A stretch of 49,556 bases of DNA from Propionibacteriaceae bacterium (GTDB lineage: Bacteria; Actinomycetota; Actinomycetes; Propionibacteriales; Propionibacteriaceae). The position numbers and the translations under genes were made by a program. This document shows positions 1-9,754 of the stretch, one piece after another. The DNA is taken from contig JADGPA010000183.1 in the NCBI GenBank assembly GCA_017882685.1, positions 1 through 49,556 of the forward strand, in the 5' to 3' direction. The notes below the pieces were generated by a model. The model saw nothing but the letters and a program-made list of their open reading frames with translations, was not told where the DNA came from and made no database searches. Position 1 is the first letter of the stretch. Each line of letters begins with the position of its first letter.

Positions 1-116
1 CCGAGCCGTTACTCCAAGCCCGATGGTGATTCGCGGCCGCGCTACGAGAAGGCTGCGGGTGATTCGCGTCCGAGCCGTTACTCCAAGCCCGATGGTGATT
101 CGCGGCCGCGCTACGA
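1..116 (+). repeat. 69-bp in-frame tandem repeat
   Basis: Bases 1-47 recur exactly at 70-116, a 69-bp period or 23 codons, and the array may continue upstream of the window. It encodes the repeat of the disordered N-terminal region. Confidence 0.9.
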
Positions 117-1257
117 CAAGCCCGCAGGCGACGATCGTCGTGGCCCGCGCAGCGGTGACTCACGTCCCAGCTCCGGCGGCTATCGTCCTGACCGTCCCGC
201 CGCCCGCGCGGGTGGTCGACCTGACTCCGCTGGCGGACCGAAGCGTTCGTCCAGCGCAGGCTACAAGGGCGTCAACGCGCGTCCGGATTCCTCGAGCCGG
301 CCTCCGTCCCGCTACACCGAGGATCGTCCCCGCGAAGCTCCGCGTCCGGGCCTGGCCGCCAAGGTCAACGAGCCTGCGACTCCGAAGGGGCTCGACCTTC
401 GCCAGTTGCCCCGAGGCGTCCGCGCTGAGCTCCGTGGCCTGACCTCTGAGCACGCGGAGGTCGTCGGCGCGCACCTGCTGATGGCCGGCCAGCTCATCGA
501 CACCGATCCCGACCTCGCTTACGCGCACGCCGAAGCCGCCCGTCGCCGCGCCGCGCGGTTGCCGATCACCCGTGAGGCTGCCGGCGAGACCGCCTATGCG
601 GCCGGCAACTTCGGTACGGCCCTGAACGAGTTCCGTGCTCTGCGCCGGATGACCGGTCGTGACGACTACCTGGCGGCCATGGCTGACTGTGAGCGCGCTC
701 TCGGTCGCTACCAGGGCGCCCTGAGGCTCGTGAAGGAGGGTTTGGCCAAGAACCCGGAGGTCGTGACCCGGATCGAGCTCCGGCTCGTTGAAGCCGGGAT
801 CAGGTCGCAGACCGGTCAGGTGGAGGAGGCCTTACGCCTGCTGAAGAGCGAGATCGAGGAACTCGGTACTCGCGGCACCAAGCTGGCGCGGGCGCGGCTG
901 CGCTACGGCTACGCCGACCTGCTCGAGCGCACCGGTGACGGCGATCAAGCCGAACGGTGGTTCGACGCAGTCGTTCGGCTCGATCCCGACGACACCACGG
1001 ACGCCGCTGACCGCGTGGCGGCCCTGCGCGGCATCGTCATCGAGTACGACGACACCGACGAGGAATTCGTTGACGAGGGCGAAGGCGACGACGAGGAGGA
1101 CGAGTCCGAGGCTGACGTCACAAATGCTGAGGTCACCGGGGGCGAAGCCGTCGAGCCGGAGGAAGCTGCTGTTGAGGTCGAGTTCATCGACCTCAACGAT
1201 GCGGTCGCCCTGGACGAGACGGACCTGAGCGAGGCTGCGGAGACCGACGAGCAGTGA
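1..1257 (+). CDS. TPR-like acidic protein, 5' end cut by window
   Basis: The frame is open from base 1, so the true start lies upstream and 418 residues are visible. The first ~130 residues are a disordered Arg/Asp/Ser/Pro/Tyr-rich region with a 23-residue tandem repeat. Residues ~135-345 are helical and tetratricopeptide-like (for example RYQGALRLVKEG and GDGDQAERWFDAVVRLDPDD). The last ~75 residues are very acidic (Asp/Glu runs). It overlaps the next gene by GTGA. The position just before a HAD phosphatase and tlyA matches the TPR gene Rv1691 of M. tuberculosis. Function is unknown. A charged N-terminus, helical core and acidic tail suggest a scaffold, but that is inference. Confidence 0.8.
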   Translation, partial: PSRYSKPDGDSRPRYEKAAGDSRPSRYSKPDGDSRPRYDKPAGDDRRGPRSGDSRPSSGGYRPDRPAARAGGRPDSAGGPKRSSSAGYKGVNARPDSSSRPPSRYTEDRPREAPRPGLAAKVNEPATPKGLDLRQLPRGVRAELRGLTSEHAEVVGAHLLMAGQLIDTDPDLAYAHAEAARRRAARLPITREAAGETAYAAGNFGTALNEFRALRRMTGRDDYLAAMADCERALGRYQGALRLVKEGLAKNPEVVTRIELRLVEAGIRSQTGQVEEALRLLKSEIEELGTRGTKLARARLRYGYADLLERTGDGDQAERWFDAVVRLDPDDTTDAADRVAALRGIVIEYDDTDEEFVDEGEGDDEEDESEADVTNAEVTGGEAVEPEEAAVEVEFIDLNDAVALDETDLSEAAETDEQ

Positions 1258-2246
1258 GCCGCCTGATCGACGCCTATGACGCCGCCTTCTTCGACCTCGA
1301 CGGGGTGATCTACCTCGGTCCGCTCGCAGTCGTTGGAGCCACCGGGGCGCTGGCAGGGCTGCGTGAGCTGGACAAGAAGGTGATGTTCGTCACCAACAAC
1401 GCCGCCCGCTCTGCCCAGGTGGTGATCGACCAGCTCAACAGCCTCGGCTTCCAGGCCGACGACCACACCGTGCTCACCAGCGCGCAGGTGGCCGTCACGC
1501 ACATCGCCCGCGAGCTGCCGCGCGGGGCAAAGGTCCTGGTCAGCGGCAGCGCGAGCCTTGCAGCGCTGGTGGAGCAGGCCGGCCTCGTGCCGGTGCAGAC
1601 AGCCGCTGAGAGGCCGGACGCCGTCGTGCAGGGCTACGACCCCGCCATGACCTGGCCGCGGCTCGACGAGGCCGCCCTTGCCATCCAGGCCGGGGCACGC
1701 TGGTATGCCACCAACGACGACGCCTCCCGTCCCACCGAACGCGGCCTCGTGCCGGGCGCAGGCGGGGCGATCGCCGTGATCGCGGGCACCGTCGGCGGCC
1801 AGCCGACGATCTTCGGCAAGCCGTTCCCTCCGATGCTGGCTGAGGCCGTACGACGGACCGGTGCCGAGCACCCGATCTTCGTCGGCGACCGGATCGACAC
1901 CGACATCGTCGGAGCCGCGAACGCCGGCATGGACTCCTTGATGGTGTTCACCGGCGCGAACGGCAAGTCCGACCTTGTCGCGACCGAACCGGGGGAACGA
2001 CCCACCCATATCGGGGCGGACGTCCGCGCGTTGCTGGAACCACCGCGCACGGTCCAGGTGGAGCCCGCCCGGGCCAGTTGCCGTGGCCAGGTCGCGCGGG
2101 CCGACACCGGCACTGTGCGGCTGGACGCCGTGCCCTTGACGCTGGACGCACAGCTGGACGCCCTGTGGGCGATCACGCAGCTCGTGTGGGACGACCCGGC
2201 CCTCGACTGCACCGAAGCCCTGGCCAGCCTCGAACTGGTCGGCTGA
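1254..2246 (+). CDS. HAD-IIA (NagD-like) phosphatase
   Basis: A 330-aa cytosolic phosphatase of the HAD superfamily, subclass IIA. Motif I is FFDLDGVIY at residues ~12-20, with the Asp nucleophile and the acid/base Asp. Motif II is FVTNNAARS at ~44. Motif III and IV appear as GKPFPPM (~194) and VGDRIDTDIVGAANAGM (~215). The GTG start overlaps the upstream stop (GTGA), so the two genes are translationally coupled. The equivalent gene in M. tuberculosis, Rv1692, is reported to be a glycerol-3-phosphate phosphatase, and that substrate is a reasonable guess here. The C-terminal ~70 residues beyond the HAD fold are unassigned. Confidence 0.88.
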   Translation: MSRLIDAYDAAFFDLDGVIYLGPLAVVGATGALAGLRELDKKVMFVTNNAARSAQVVIDQLNSLGFQADDHTVLTSAQVAVTHIARELPRGAKVLVSGSASLAALVEQAGLVPVQTAAERPDAVVQGYDPAMTWPRLDEAALAIQAGARWYATNDDASRPTERGLVPGAGGAIAVIAGTVGGQPTIFGKPFPPMLAEAVRRTGAEHPIFVGDRIDTDIVGAANAGMDSLMVFTGANGKSDLVATEPGERPTHIGADVRALLEPPRTVQVEPARASCRGQVARADTGTVRLDAVPLTLDAQLDALWAITQLVWDDPALDCTEALASLELVG

Positions 2247-2263
2247 ACCCGTCCTCGAACCGG

Positions 2264-2269
2264 TATCCT
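2264..2269 (+). promoter_or_regulatory. Possible -10 box for bioY
   Basis: TATCCT lies about 30 nt before bioY, leaving room for a short 5' UTR with an AAGGAG ribosome site. No clear -35 and no biotin-repressor-like inverted repeat were seen. Confidence 0.35.
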
Positions 2270-2299
2270 TCCGGGGCCACCGAACACAAGGAGACGAAC

Positions 2300-2884
2300 G
2301 TGTCCGATACCGAAAAGTCGACACCGGCGACCGACCTGGCCATGATCGCGGTCTTCGCCGCACTGATCGCAGCCTTCTCGCTGACGCCGTCCATCCCGAT
2401 CGGCGTGGTGCCGATCACCCTCCAGACACTCGCTGTCGTGCTCGCGGGGCTCGTCCTCGGCCCTCGGCGGGGGTTCCTTGCCACCCTGCTCTACCTCGCT
2501 GTGGGTTTTGCAGGCCTCCCGGTCTTCGCCGGCGGCGCAGCCGGACTCGGCCTGCTGGCGAAGCCGTCGGTCGGTTACCTGCTGGCTTTCCCGTTCGGGG
2601 CGGCCCTCGCCGGGTACCTGGCGAGACTCTTCGCCTCGTGGCGGGGCGCGCGCCAGTACCTCGGCTTCTTCCTCGCCGGCGTGGGCGCCTCCCTGCTGAT
2701 CCACGCTGTCGGCATCGTCGGCCTCATGCTGGTGGCGCGCATGGGCTTCGTCGCTGCGTTCGTGTTCGACCTGACCTTCTGGATAGGCGACTCGGTCAAG
2801 ATGTTCGTAGCAGCAGCCATCGCTGTGGCTGTGCACAAGGCGTTCCCTGTTCTTCTGGTGCGCCGGCAGCCCGCTGTCGCCTGA
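2300..2884 (+). CDS. bioY: Biotin ECF transporter, S component BioY
   Basis: A 194-aa integral membrane protein that captures biotin for the energy-coupling-factor transporter. The GTG start is chosen because AAGGAG lies at 2288-2293, seven bases upstream; the frame is open further upstream but lacks BioY sequence. The protein shows the BioY pattern: a first helix (LAMIAVFAALIAAF), the segment PIGVVPITLQTLAVVLAGLVLG-type loop, GAAGLGLLAKPSVGYLLAFP, and about six hydrophobic segments. An ATPase and a T component follow directly, forming a complete bioYMN set. Its products and bioM are separated by two bases. Confidence 0.93.
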   Translation: MSDTEKSTPATDLAMIAVFAALIAAFSLTPSIPIGVVPITLQTLAVVLAGLVLGPRRGFLATLLYLAVGFAGLPVFAGGAAGLGLLAKPSVGYLLAFPFGAALAGYLARLFASWRGARQYLGFFLAGVGASLLIHAVGIVGLMLVARMGFVAAFVFDLTFWIGDSVKMFVAAAIAVAVHKAFPVLLVRRQPAVA

Positions 2885-2886
2885 CC

Positions 2887-3588
2887 TTGATCCAGCTCCG
2901 CAGCGCAGGCGTCACTGTCAGCGTTCCGGCCTCAGGGCAGGTTCGCCGGCGGGTGCTGCTGCACCCGACCAGCCTTGAGCTGGCCGAGCGGCGGGTGGCC
3001 GTGATCGGGGCGAACGGCTCCGGGAAGTCAACGCTGCTGCAGTTGTTCAACGGCTTGGTGCTGCCCTCTGCCGGCGACGTGCTGGTCGACGGGCTCGACA
3101 CCGCGAGGCGGGGCCGTGAGGTGCGCCGGCGCGTGGGGTTCGTCTTCACCGACCCGATGGCGCAACTGGTCCTTGCCACGCCCGCAGACGACATCGAGCT
3201 TTCCCTGCGTCGACTGATCCGAGACCGGAACGCCCGCAGGGTTGAAGCGCTACGGCTGCTGGGCGAGCGCGGGTTGGCCGAGCTGGCCGACCAGAGCGTC
3301 TACGACCTGTCAGGCGGTGAGCGGCAATTGGTTGCACTCACCTCTGTGCTCGCCGCGTCACCGAGCATCGTGGTCGCTGATGAACCCACCACTCTGCTGG
3401 ACCTGCGCAACACCGACCGCGTCCGGGCGGCGCTGGCAGCTCTGGAGCAACAGGTGGTCGTCGCCACCCACGACCTTGAGCTGGCTGCGGACGCCGAGAG
3501 GGTCCTGGTGATCGAGGGCGGACGCGTGGCTGCAGACGGGGAGCCGGCCGAAGCCATCGACTTCTACCTGCGACTGGTGCGGCCGTGA
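2887..3588 (+). CDS. bioM: Biotin ECF transporter ATPase BioM
   Basis: A 233-aa ABC-type ATPase that powers the BioY-BioN complex from the cytoplasmic face. Walker A is GANGSGKST, the Q-loop region is VFTDPMAQLVL, the signature is LSGGERQLV, Walker B is IVVADEPTT and the switch His is in VATHDLEL. The TTG at 2887 is the only plausible start giving a full N-terminal strand before Walker A; it sits two bases after the bioY stop, so coupled translation is likely. The frame is open upstream inside bioY but that stretch is not ATPase-like. It overlaps bioN by four bases (GTGA). Confidence 0.9.
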   Translation: MIQLRSAGVTVSVPASGQVRRRVLLHPTSLELAERRVAVIGANGSGKSTLLQLFNGLVLPSAGDVLVDGLDTARRGREVRRRVGFVFTDPMAQLVLATPADDIELSLRRLIRDRNARRVEALRLLGERGLAELADQSVYDLSGGERQLVALTSVLAASPSIVVADEPTTLLDLRNTDRVRAALAALEQQVVVATHDLELAADAERVLVIEGGRVAADGEPAEAIDFYLRLVRP

Positions 3589-4190
3589 ACCTGTTCAGCC
3601 TCTACGTTCCCGGCAACACGGTGCTGCACCGGCTCGGCGTCGGCTCGAAGTACCTGCTGCTGCTCGCCCTGACAGTGCCGGCCCTGGTCGTCGGCGACCC
3701 TGGGGTGAGCCTTGCCGCCCTCGTTGCCGGCCTTCTGCTGTTGGCCAGTTGCCGGGCTGGCCTTGCCCACAGCTGGGGGTTGCCCGTTCCGCTCCTGGTA
3801 CTGCTCGCCCTGCTGGCTGCCTACCAGCTCCTTGTCGGCCGACCCGACCTTGCGATCGTTGTGGCCGCCAACCTCGGCACCGCGGTGTACGCGAGCCGTA
3901 TCCTCACCCTCACCACGCCCGGCCCCGCCTTGATCGACGCCCTCGTCGCCGCTGTGCGGCCGCTCGAACGGTTCGGCGTGAAGGCGGACATGGTGGGCCT
4001 TGCCGTCGCGATCATGGTCCGCTCCGTTCCGCTGCTCCTGGACTCCTTCGACCAGGTTCGTCAGGCTGCACGGGCTCGGGGACGCGAGCGCAACCTGTTC
4101 CTGCTGGTGACACCGGTGGTGGTGCGCGCGGTCGGCCAGGCGCAGGCGACCGGCGCAGCCCTCGCCGCCCGCGGACTGGGCGAGTCGTAG
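3585..4190 (+). CDS. bioN: Biotin ECF transporter T component BioN
   Basis: A 201-aa EcfT-family membrane protein linking the S component to the ATPase. It opens with LYVPGNTVLHRLGVGSKYL, typical of EcfT, followed by four to five hydrophobic helices. Two Ala-Arg-Gly motifs needed for coupling to the ATPase are visible: ARARGRERN near residue 163 and AALAARGLGES at the end. The GTG start overlaps the bioM stop. The single-ATPase gene order bioY-bioM-bioN indicates a dedicated biotin importer and not a shared ECF module. Confidence 0.9.
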   Translation: MNLFSLYVPGNTVLHRLGVGSKYLLLLALTVPALVVGDPGVSLAALVAGLLLLASCRAGLAHSWGLPVPLLVLLALLAAYQLLVGRPDLAIVVAANLGTAVYASRILTLTTPGPALIDALVAAVRPLERFGVKADMVGLAVAIMVRSVPLLLDSFDQVRQAARARGRERNLFLLVTPVVVRAVGQAQATGAALAARGLGES

Positions 4191-4205
4191 GTCCTGCCGG
4201 TCTGC

Positions 4206-4282
4206 TCCTCGCAGTTCGTTCCTCACTGCTTGTCGAGACTCCGCCCTTCCCGACCGCTGACGCGGTCGCGGCGGTTGTCGTC
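4206..4282 (+). repeat. Intergenic structured repeat, copy A
   Basis: This copy starts with TCCTCGCAGTTCGTTCCTCA and continues with a CCCTTCCC tract and a hairpin, CGACCGC (4251-4257) pairing with GCGGTCG (4262-4268) around a TGAC loop. It matches copy B at 5224-5300 along its whole length and fills the gap between bioN and the 51-aa gene. Confidence 0.75.
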
Positions 4283-4288
4283 TAGCAT
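4283..4288 (+). promoter_or_regulatory. -10 box, leaderless promoter of 51-aa gene
   Basis: TAGCAT ends 6 nt before the GTG at 4295. There is no ribosome site, so transcription probably starts at the start codon. Confidence 0.55.
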
Positions 4289-4294
4289 GGCGCC

Positions 4295-4450
4295 GTGACC
4301 GAGCCTGCAACGCCGCCCACCACCGGCGTCCCGGATATCGATGCGGCCCTGACCCAGGTGAATCTCGACGGGCCGGTCGCCGACCACCACCAGCAGCTCT
4401 CCGCAGCCGTGGAGGCCCTGCAGCGGGCGTTGCGGACCCCCCAGCAGTGA
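4295..4450 (+). CDS. Conserved small protein (51 aa), Rv1693-like position
   Basis: A 51-aa protein starting MTEPATPPTTGVPDID and ending EALQRALRTPQQ. A Pro/Thr-rich N-terminus leads into one predicted amphipathic helix. Its GTG start has a TAGCAT box 6 nt upstream, and its stop overlaps the tlyA GTG start (GTGA), so tlyA translation depends on it. M. tuberculosis carries a similarly small gene, Rv1693, at the same place between the HAD phosphatase and tlyA. No function is known. Position, coupling and absence of internal stops support a real gene. Confidence 0.75.
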   Translation: MTEPATPPTTGVPDIDAALTQVNLDGPVADHHQQLSAAVEALQRALRTPQQ

Positions 4451-5199
4451 CCGCGCGGCTCGACCGTGCGTTGGTGGAGCGCGGCCTTGCCCGCTCTCGT
4501 GCCCAGGCCCAGGAGGCGATCAGGGACTTGCGCGTGCTGGTCAACGGCCACCAGGTCGCCCGAGCGTCCCAGCCGGTGCTGGCAGGTGACGCGATCGAGC
4601 TGTCAGGCGGCGACCATTACGTCTCCCGTGCCGCCCACAAGCTACTGGGTGCCCTGGCCGGCTCCGGCGTGACGGTGGCAGGGCGCGTGCTCGATGCCGG
4701 TGCGTCGACCGGCGGCTTCACCCAGGTGCTGCTCGAGGCAGGGGCTGCGAAGGTCTACGCGATCGACGTCGGCCACGGCCAGCTTGTCGATGAGCTCCGG
4801 GCTGATCCGCGCGTGATCGTGCGGGAGCGGCTCAACCTGCGTGACCTCACCCTCGGCCACGTAGATGGTGAACCCGTCGACCTCGTTGTGGGCGACGTGT
4901 CCTTCATCTCCCTGCGGCTGCTGTTGGCACCGCTGCTCGCCGTGCTGGCCCCGACCGGCGCTGCGCTCCTGCTGGTTAAGCCGCAGTTCGAGGTGGGCAG
5001 GGGTGGGCTGGATGACCGAGGGGTCGTCCGCGATCCCGTCCGGCGCGCCCGAGCAGTGACCGACGTCGCGGAAGCCGCCGCAGCGCTGGGCTGGCACGCG
5101 GCCTGGCAAGCGGAGAGCCAGCTGCCCGGTGAGTCCGGCAATCTGGAGTACTTCCTTCACTTGGTGCCCGGCACGCCCGATCTCGCGACCGCGGGCTGA
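4447..5199 (+). CDS. tlyA: TlyA-type rRNA 2'-O-methyltransferase
   Basis: A 250-aa protein combining an N-terminal S4 RNA-binding domain (TARLDRALVERGLARSRAQA, residues ~1-60) with a Rossmann FtsJ/RrmJ-like methyltransferase. The S-adenosylmethionine loop is VLDAGASTGGFTQVLLEAGA (~80-100), followed by VYAIDVGHGQL, DVSFISLRLLL and LLLVKPQFE, where the Lys belongs to the catalytic set. TlyA in mycobacteria methylates cytidines of 16S and 23S rRNA and its presence gives capreomycin sensitivity. The GTG start overlaps the preceding small gene. The standard actinobacterial neighbours (nadK, recN) follow after a repeat-filled gap. Confidence 0.93.
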   Translation: MTARLDRALVERGLARSRAQAQEAIRDLRVLVNGHQVARASQPVLAGDAIELSGGDHYVSRAAHKLLGALAGSGVTVAGRVLDAGASTGGFTQVLLEAGAAKVYAIDVGHGQLVDELRADPRVIVRERLNLRDLTLGHVDGEPVDLVVGDVSFISLRLLLAPLLAVLAPTGAALLLVKPQFEVGRGGLDDRGVVRDPVRRARAVTDVAEAAAALGWHAAWQAESQLPGESGNLEYFLHLVPGTPDLATAG

Positions 5200-5300
5200 T
5201 CCTCGCAGTTCGTTCCTCACTGTTCCTCGCAGTTCGTTCCTCACTGCTCGTCAGGACTTCTCCCTTCCCGGTCGCTGGCGCGACCGTGGCGGTCGGCGTC
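5200..5300 (+). repeat. Intergenic structured repeat, copy B with duplicated head
   Basis: The 23-bp head found in copy A occurs twice here, at 5200-5222 and 5224-5246. The rest follows to about 5300, with a hairpin CGGTCGC (5269-5275) and GCGACCG (5280-5286) around TGGC. Bases 5300-5356 hold further degenerate CTCGTCAAGACT-like pieces and no gene. Confidence 0.75.
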
Positions 5301-5356
5301 TGCTCGTCAAGACTCGTCGAGTTGCAGCCGCTGACGCGTCTGCACTGCTCCTCGTC

Positions 5357-5362
5357 TAGGGT
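5357..5362 (+). promoter_or_regulatory. -10 box, leaderless promoter of nadK
   Basis: TAGGGT ends 6 nt before the nadK GTG; no ribosome site is present between them. Confidence 0.6.
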
Positions 5363-5368
5363 TGGTCC

Positions 5369-6292
5369 GTGAACCCGCAGCGTCGGCACGTGGCCGTAAC
5401 CCTCCACCCGTTGCGTCCGGCGGCCCTCGAGGCCGCGGCGGAGTTCATCACCGGTATGAACTCGCGTGGGATCACCTGCCTGGCGTCTCCCGAGGACCTC
5501 GCGGCGCTGGCTGCCCGCGTCCCGGGTGCGGACCTGGACGATCTGAACGGTGGGGACTGCGAACTGATGGTGGTATTCGGCGGCGACGGCAACATCCTGC
5601 GCGCGGCCGAGTGGTCACTGCCCCGGCAAGTCCCCGTGCTGGGGGTGAACCTCGGCCATGTCGGGTTCCTCGCCGAGCTGGAATCCTCGCAAGTGGGGTC
5701 GCTGATCGAACATGTCGCGCGCGGCGACTACGAGGTCGAGGAGCGTATGACCATCGACACCGTCGTCCGCGCGGAGCGGGGGGGCGAAGAGCTGTGGCGG
5801 TCGTTCGCCATCAACGAGGTGTCGGTGGAGAAGCTGGCACGGGAGCGGATGATCGAGGTGCTGGTGCGAATCGACGACCGGCCGTTGTCCCGCTGGGCCA
5901 CCGACGGGGTGCTCGTGGCCACCCCCACCGGCTCCACCGCCTACGCGTTCTCCGCCCACGGTCCGGTGATCTGGCCGGAACTGAGCGCCCTGCTGCTGGT
6001 GCCGCTGAGTGCGCACGCCCTGTTCGCCCGCCCGCTGGTGTTGAGTGAACGCACGGTCGTCTCGATCGAGGTGCTGCCGGGCGGCAGCCCCGGCGGGGTC
6101 GTCTGGTGCGACGGCCGGCGCACCACCGACGTGACCGGCGGTATGGAGATCGAGGCGAGGCTGGGGGAGCACAAGCTGCTGCTGGCTCGCACCGGCGAGC
6201 AGCCGTTCGTGACCCGACTGGTTCGCAAGTTCGGGCTGCCCGTCGACGGCTGGCGTGGCGCAGCCGAGAGGAACGCCACCCATGCTCGCTGA
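5369..6292 (+). CDS. nadK: NAD kinase
   Basis: A 307-aa cytosolic enzyme that phosphorylates NAD to NADP using ATP or polyphosphate. The diagnostic motifs are VFGGDGNILRAAEW (~70), where the Asp is catalytic, GVNLGHVGFLAEL (~93), ATDGVLVATPTGSTAYAFSA (~180) and the C-terminal strand region GGVVWCDGRR. The GTG start is fixed by the immediately preceding TAGGGT -10 box and by the N-terminal strand HVAVTLHP. It overlaps recN by 11 bases, so nadK and recN are co-transcribed, as in most actinobacteria. Confidence 0.94.
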   Translation: MNPQRRHVAVTLHPLRPAALEAAAEFITGMNSRGITCLASPEDLAALAARVPGADLDDLNGGDCELMVVFGGDGNILRAAEWSLPRQVPVLGVNLGHVGFLAELESSQVGSLIEHVARGDYEVEERMTIDTVVRAERGGEELWRSFAINEVSVEKLARERMIEVLVRIDDRPLSRWATDGVLVATPTGSTAYAFSAHGPVIWPELSALLLVPLSAHALFARPLVLSERTVVSIEVLPGGSPGGVVWCDGRRTTDVTGGMEIEARLGEHKLLLARTGEQPFVTRLVRKFGLPVDGWRGAAERNATHAR

Positions 6293-7961
6293 GCTGCGGA
6301 TCGCCGATCTCGGCGTCATCGGCGAGGCCACCATCGAGCCCGGCCCGGGCTTCACCGCCGTCACCGGAGAGACCGGCGCAGGCAAGACCATGATCGTCAC
6401 CGGGCTGGCGCTCCTGGCCGGCGCAAAGGCCGACCCGAAGCTGGTGCGCAATGGCGCCTCCCGCGCCCTCGTCGAGGGTCGCTGGCAGGTGGGGCCGGAC
6501 ACCGCAGCGGAACTGGCGGAGCTTGGCGCGGAGACCGAGGACGGCGAAGTGCTGGTGAGCCGCCAGATCGGAACGAACCGATCCCGGATGAGCGTCGGTG
6601 GTGCGCAGGTGCCCCTCGGCGCCGGCGCTGCAGTCGTCGGCGAATGGGCGACCATCCACGGCCAGTCCGAACAGCTTCGACTCGGGTCACCGGACCGCCA
6701 GCTCCAGGTACTCGACCGTTACGGCGGACCCCTGCTGGCGGCGGAGCTCGCCGGCTACCGTGTGGAGTACGCCGCACGCAGGACTGCGGCAGCGGAACTG
6801 TCCGAGCTGACCACCCAGTCACAGGCGCGCGCCCGGGAACTCGACCTGCTGCGCTTCGGGCTGGACGAGATCGCCAAGGCCGACCCGCAGCCGGCCGAGG
6901 ACGTGGCGCTGGTTGCCGAAACCATCCGGCTGCAGGCCGTTGATGACCTGCGGCTGGCCGCGCACGTCGCGCTCACGGCCCTGGCGGGTGACGAGGACGA
7001 CTACGAGACACCCGACGCGCTCGGCCTTGTCGGCGCCGCCCGCAAGGCGCTCGCCCCAGCCGTCGACAAGGATCCGACGATTGCACCGCTGGCTGAGCAG
7101 CTGGAGGGCGCGGCGGCCGCGATGGCCGACGTCGCGTCGGGCATCGCCTCCTACGCCGCGGGGCTGGACGCCGACCCGCTGCGCCTCGAATGGATCGCCG
7201 GTCGCAGGGCCGAGCTGGCGCACCTCACCCGCAAGTACGGCGCCACCGTCGATGAGGTGCTGGCCTGGGCAGCGGAGGCCGTCACGAGGATCACCGTGCT
7301 GGACGCCGGCGACACCCGGATCGAGGAGCTCAGGGCCCAGGTCGCTGCACTCGACGAGCGGCTCGTCGCGGCGGCGGGCCGCATCACCGCGCTGCGGCGG
7401 GCAGCGGCCACCGAACTGACCGGCCTGGTCGCCGGCGAACTCGTCGCCCTTGCGATGCCGCGGTCACGACTGGATTTCGAGCTCACCCCGGCTGCGGAGC
7501 TTGGGCCCAACGGCGGTGACCAGGTGAACCTGCTGTTCTCCGCGAACCCGGGAAGCACGCCCGGACCGCTCGGCAAGGTGGCCTCCGGCGGCGAGTTGAG
7601 CCGCGTCCGGTTGGCGCTGGAGGTCGTGCTTGCCACCGAAGCCAGCGGCGAGACGTTCGTCTTCGACGAGGTGGACGCCGGCGTGGGCGGAGCGGTGGCG
7701 CTGGAGATCGGGCGGCGCCTGGCGCGGCTGGCCGAGCGCTGTCAGGTGATCGTGGTGACCCACCTCGCGCAGGTCGCCGTCTTCGCCGACCGGCACTACG
7801 TGGTCAGCAAGGCCGATGACGGCTCGGTCACCACCAGCGGGGTGCGGCTGGTCGAGGCCGACGAGCGCGTGGAGGTGCTCGCCCGGATGATGGGCGGGCT
7901 CGACTCCAGCGACTCCGGCCTGGCGCACGCTCGGGAGCTGCTGGCTTTGGCAGCCAGCTGA
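6282..7961 (+). CDS. recN: DNA repair ATPase RecN
   Basis: A 559-aa SMC-like protein acting in double-strand break repair. Walker A is VTGETGAGKTMI at residues ~28-39. Long helical arms run from ~155 to ~380 with a short tip, as in RecN and not full SMC. The signature is ASGGELSRVRLALEV (~438), Walker B is FVFDEVDAGVGG and the switch His is in VIVVTHLAQVA. I use ATG 6282, preceded by GAGAGGAA; an upstream in-frame GTG at 6255 adds nine unlikely residues. The start overlaps the nadK end. A hairpin follows the gene. Confidence 0.93.
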   Translation: MLAELRIADLGVIGEATIEPGPGFTAVTGETGAGKTMIVTGLALLAGAKADPKLVRNGASRALVEGRWQVGPDTAAELAELGAETEDGEVLVSRQIGTNRSRMSVGGAQVPLGAGAAVVGEWATIHGQSEQLRLGSPDRQLQVLDRYGGPLLAAELAGYRVEYAARRTAAAELSELTTQSQARARELDLLRFGLDEIAKADPQPAEDVALVAETIRLQAVDDLRLAAHVALTALAGDEDDYETPDALGLVGAARKALAPAVDKDPTIAPLAEQLEGAAAAMADVASGIASYAAGLDADPLRLEWIAGRRAELAHLTRKYGATVDEVLAWAAEAVTRITVLDAGDTRIEELRAQVAALDERLVAAAGRITALRRAAATELTGLVAGELVALAMPRSRLDFELTPAAELGPNGGDQVNLLFSANPGSTPGPLGKVASGGELSRVRLALEVVLATEASGETFVFDEVDAGVGGAVALEIGRRLARLAERCQVIVVTHLAQVAVFADRHYVVSKADDGSVTTSGVRLVEADERVEVLARMMGGLDSSDSGLAHARELLALAAS

Positions 7962-9749
<1,788 letters not shown>

Positions 9750-9754
9750 TCGCC

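Noticed and set aside
1-116. CRISPR-like direct repeats
   Set aside because: Only two copies, in frame inside a coding region, with no spacers and no cas genes.
2247-2299. Biotin operator or riboswitch before bioYMN
   Set aside because: The gap is only 53 bp and shows no BirA/BioR/BioQ-like dyad, only a possible -10 and a ribosome site.
4976-5407. Minus-strand frame with SEERTAR repeats over the tlyA-nadK gap
   Set aside because: The repeated peptide is only the translation of the intergenic DNA repeat.
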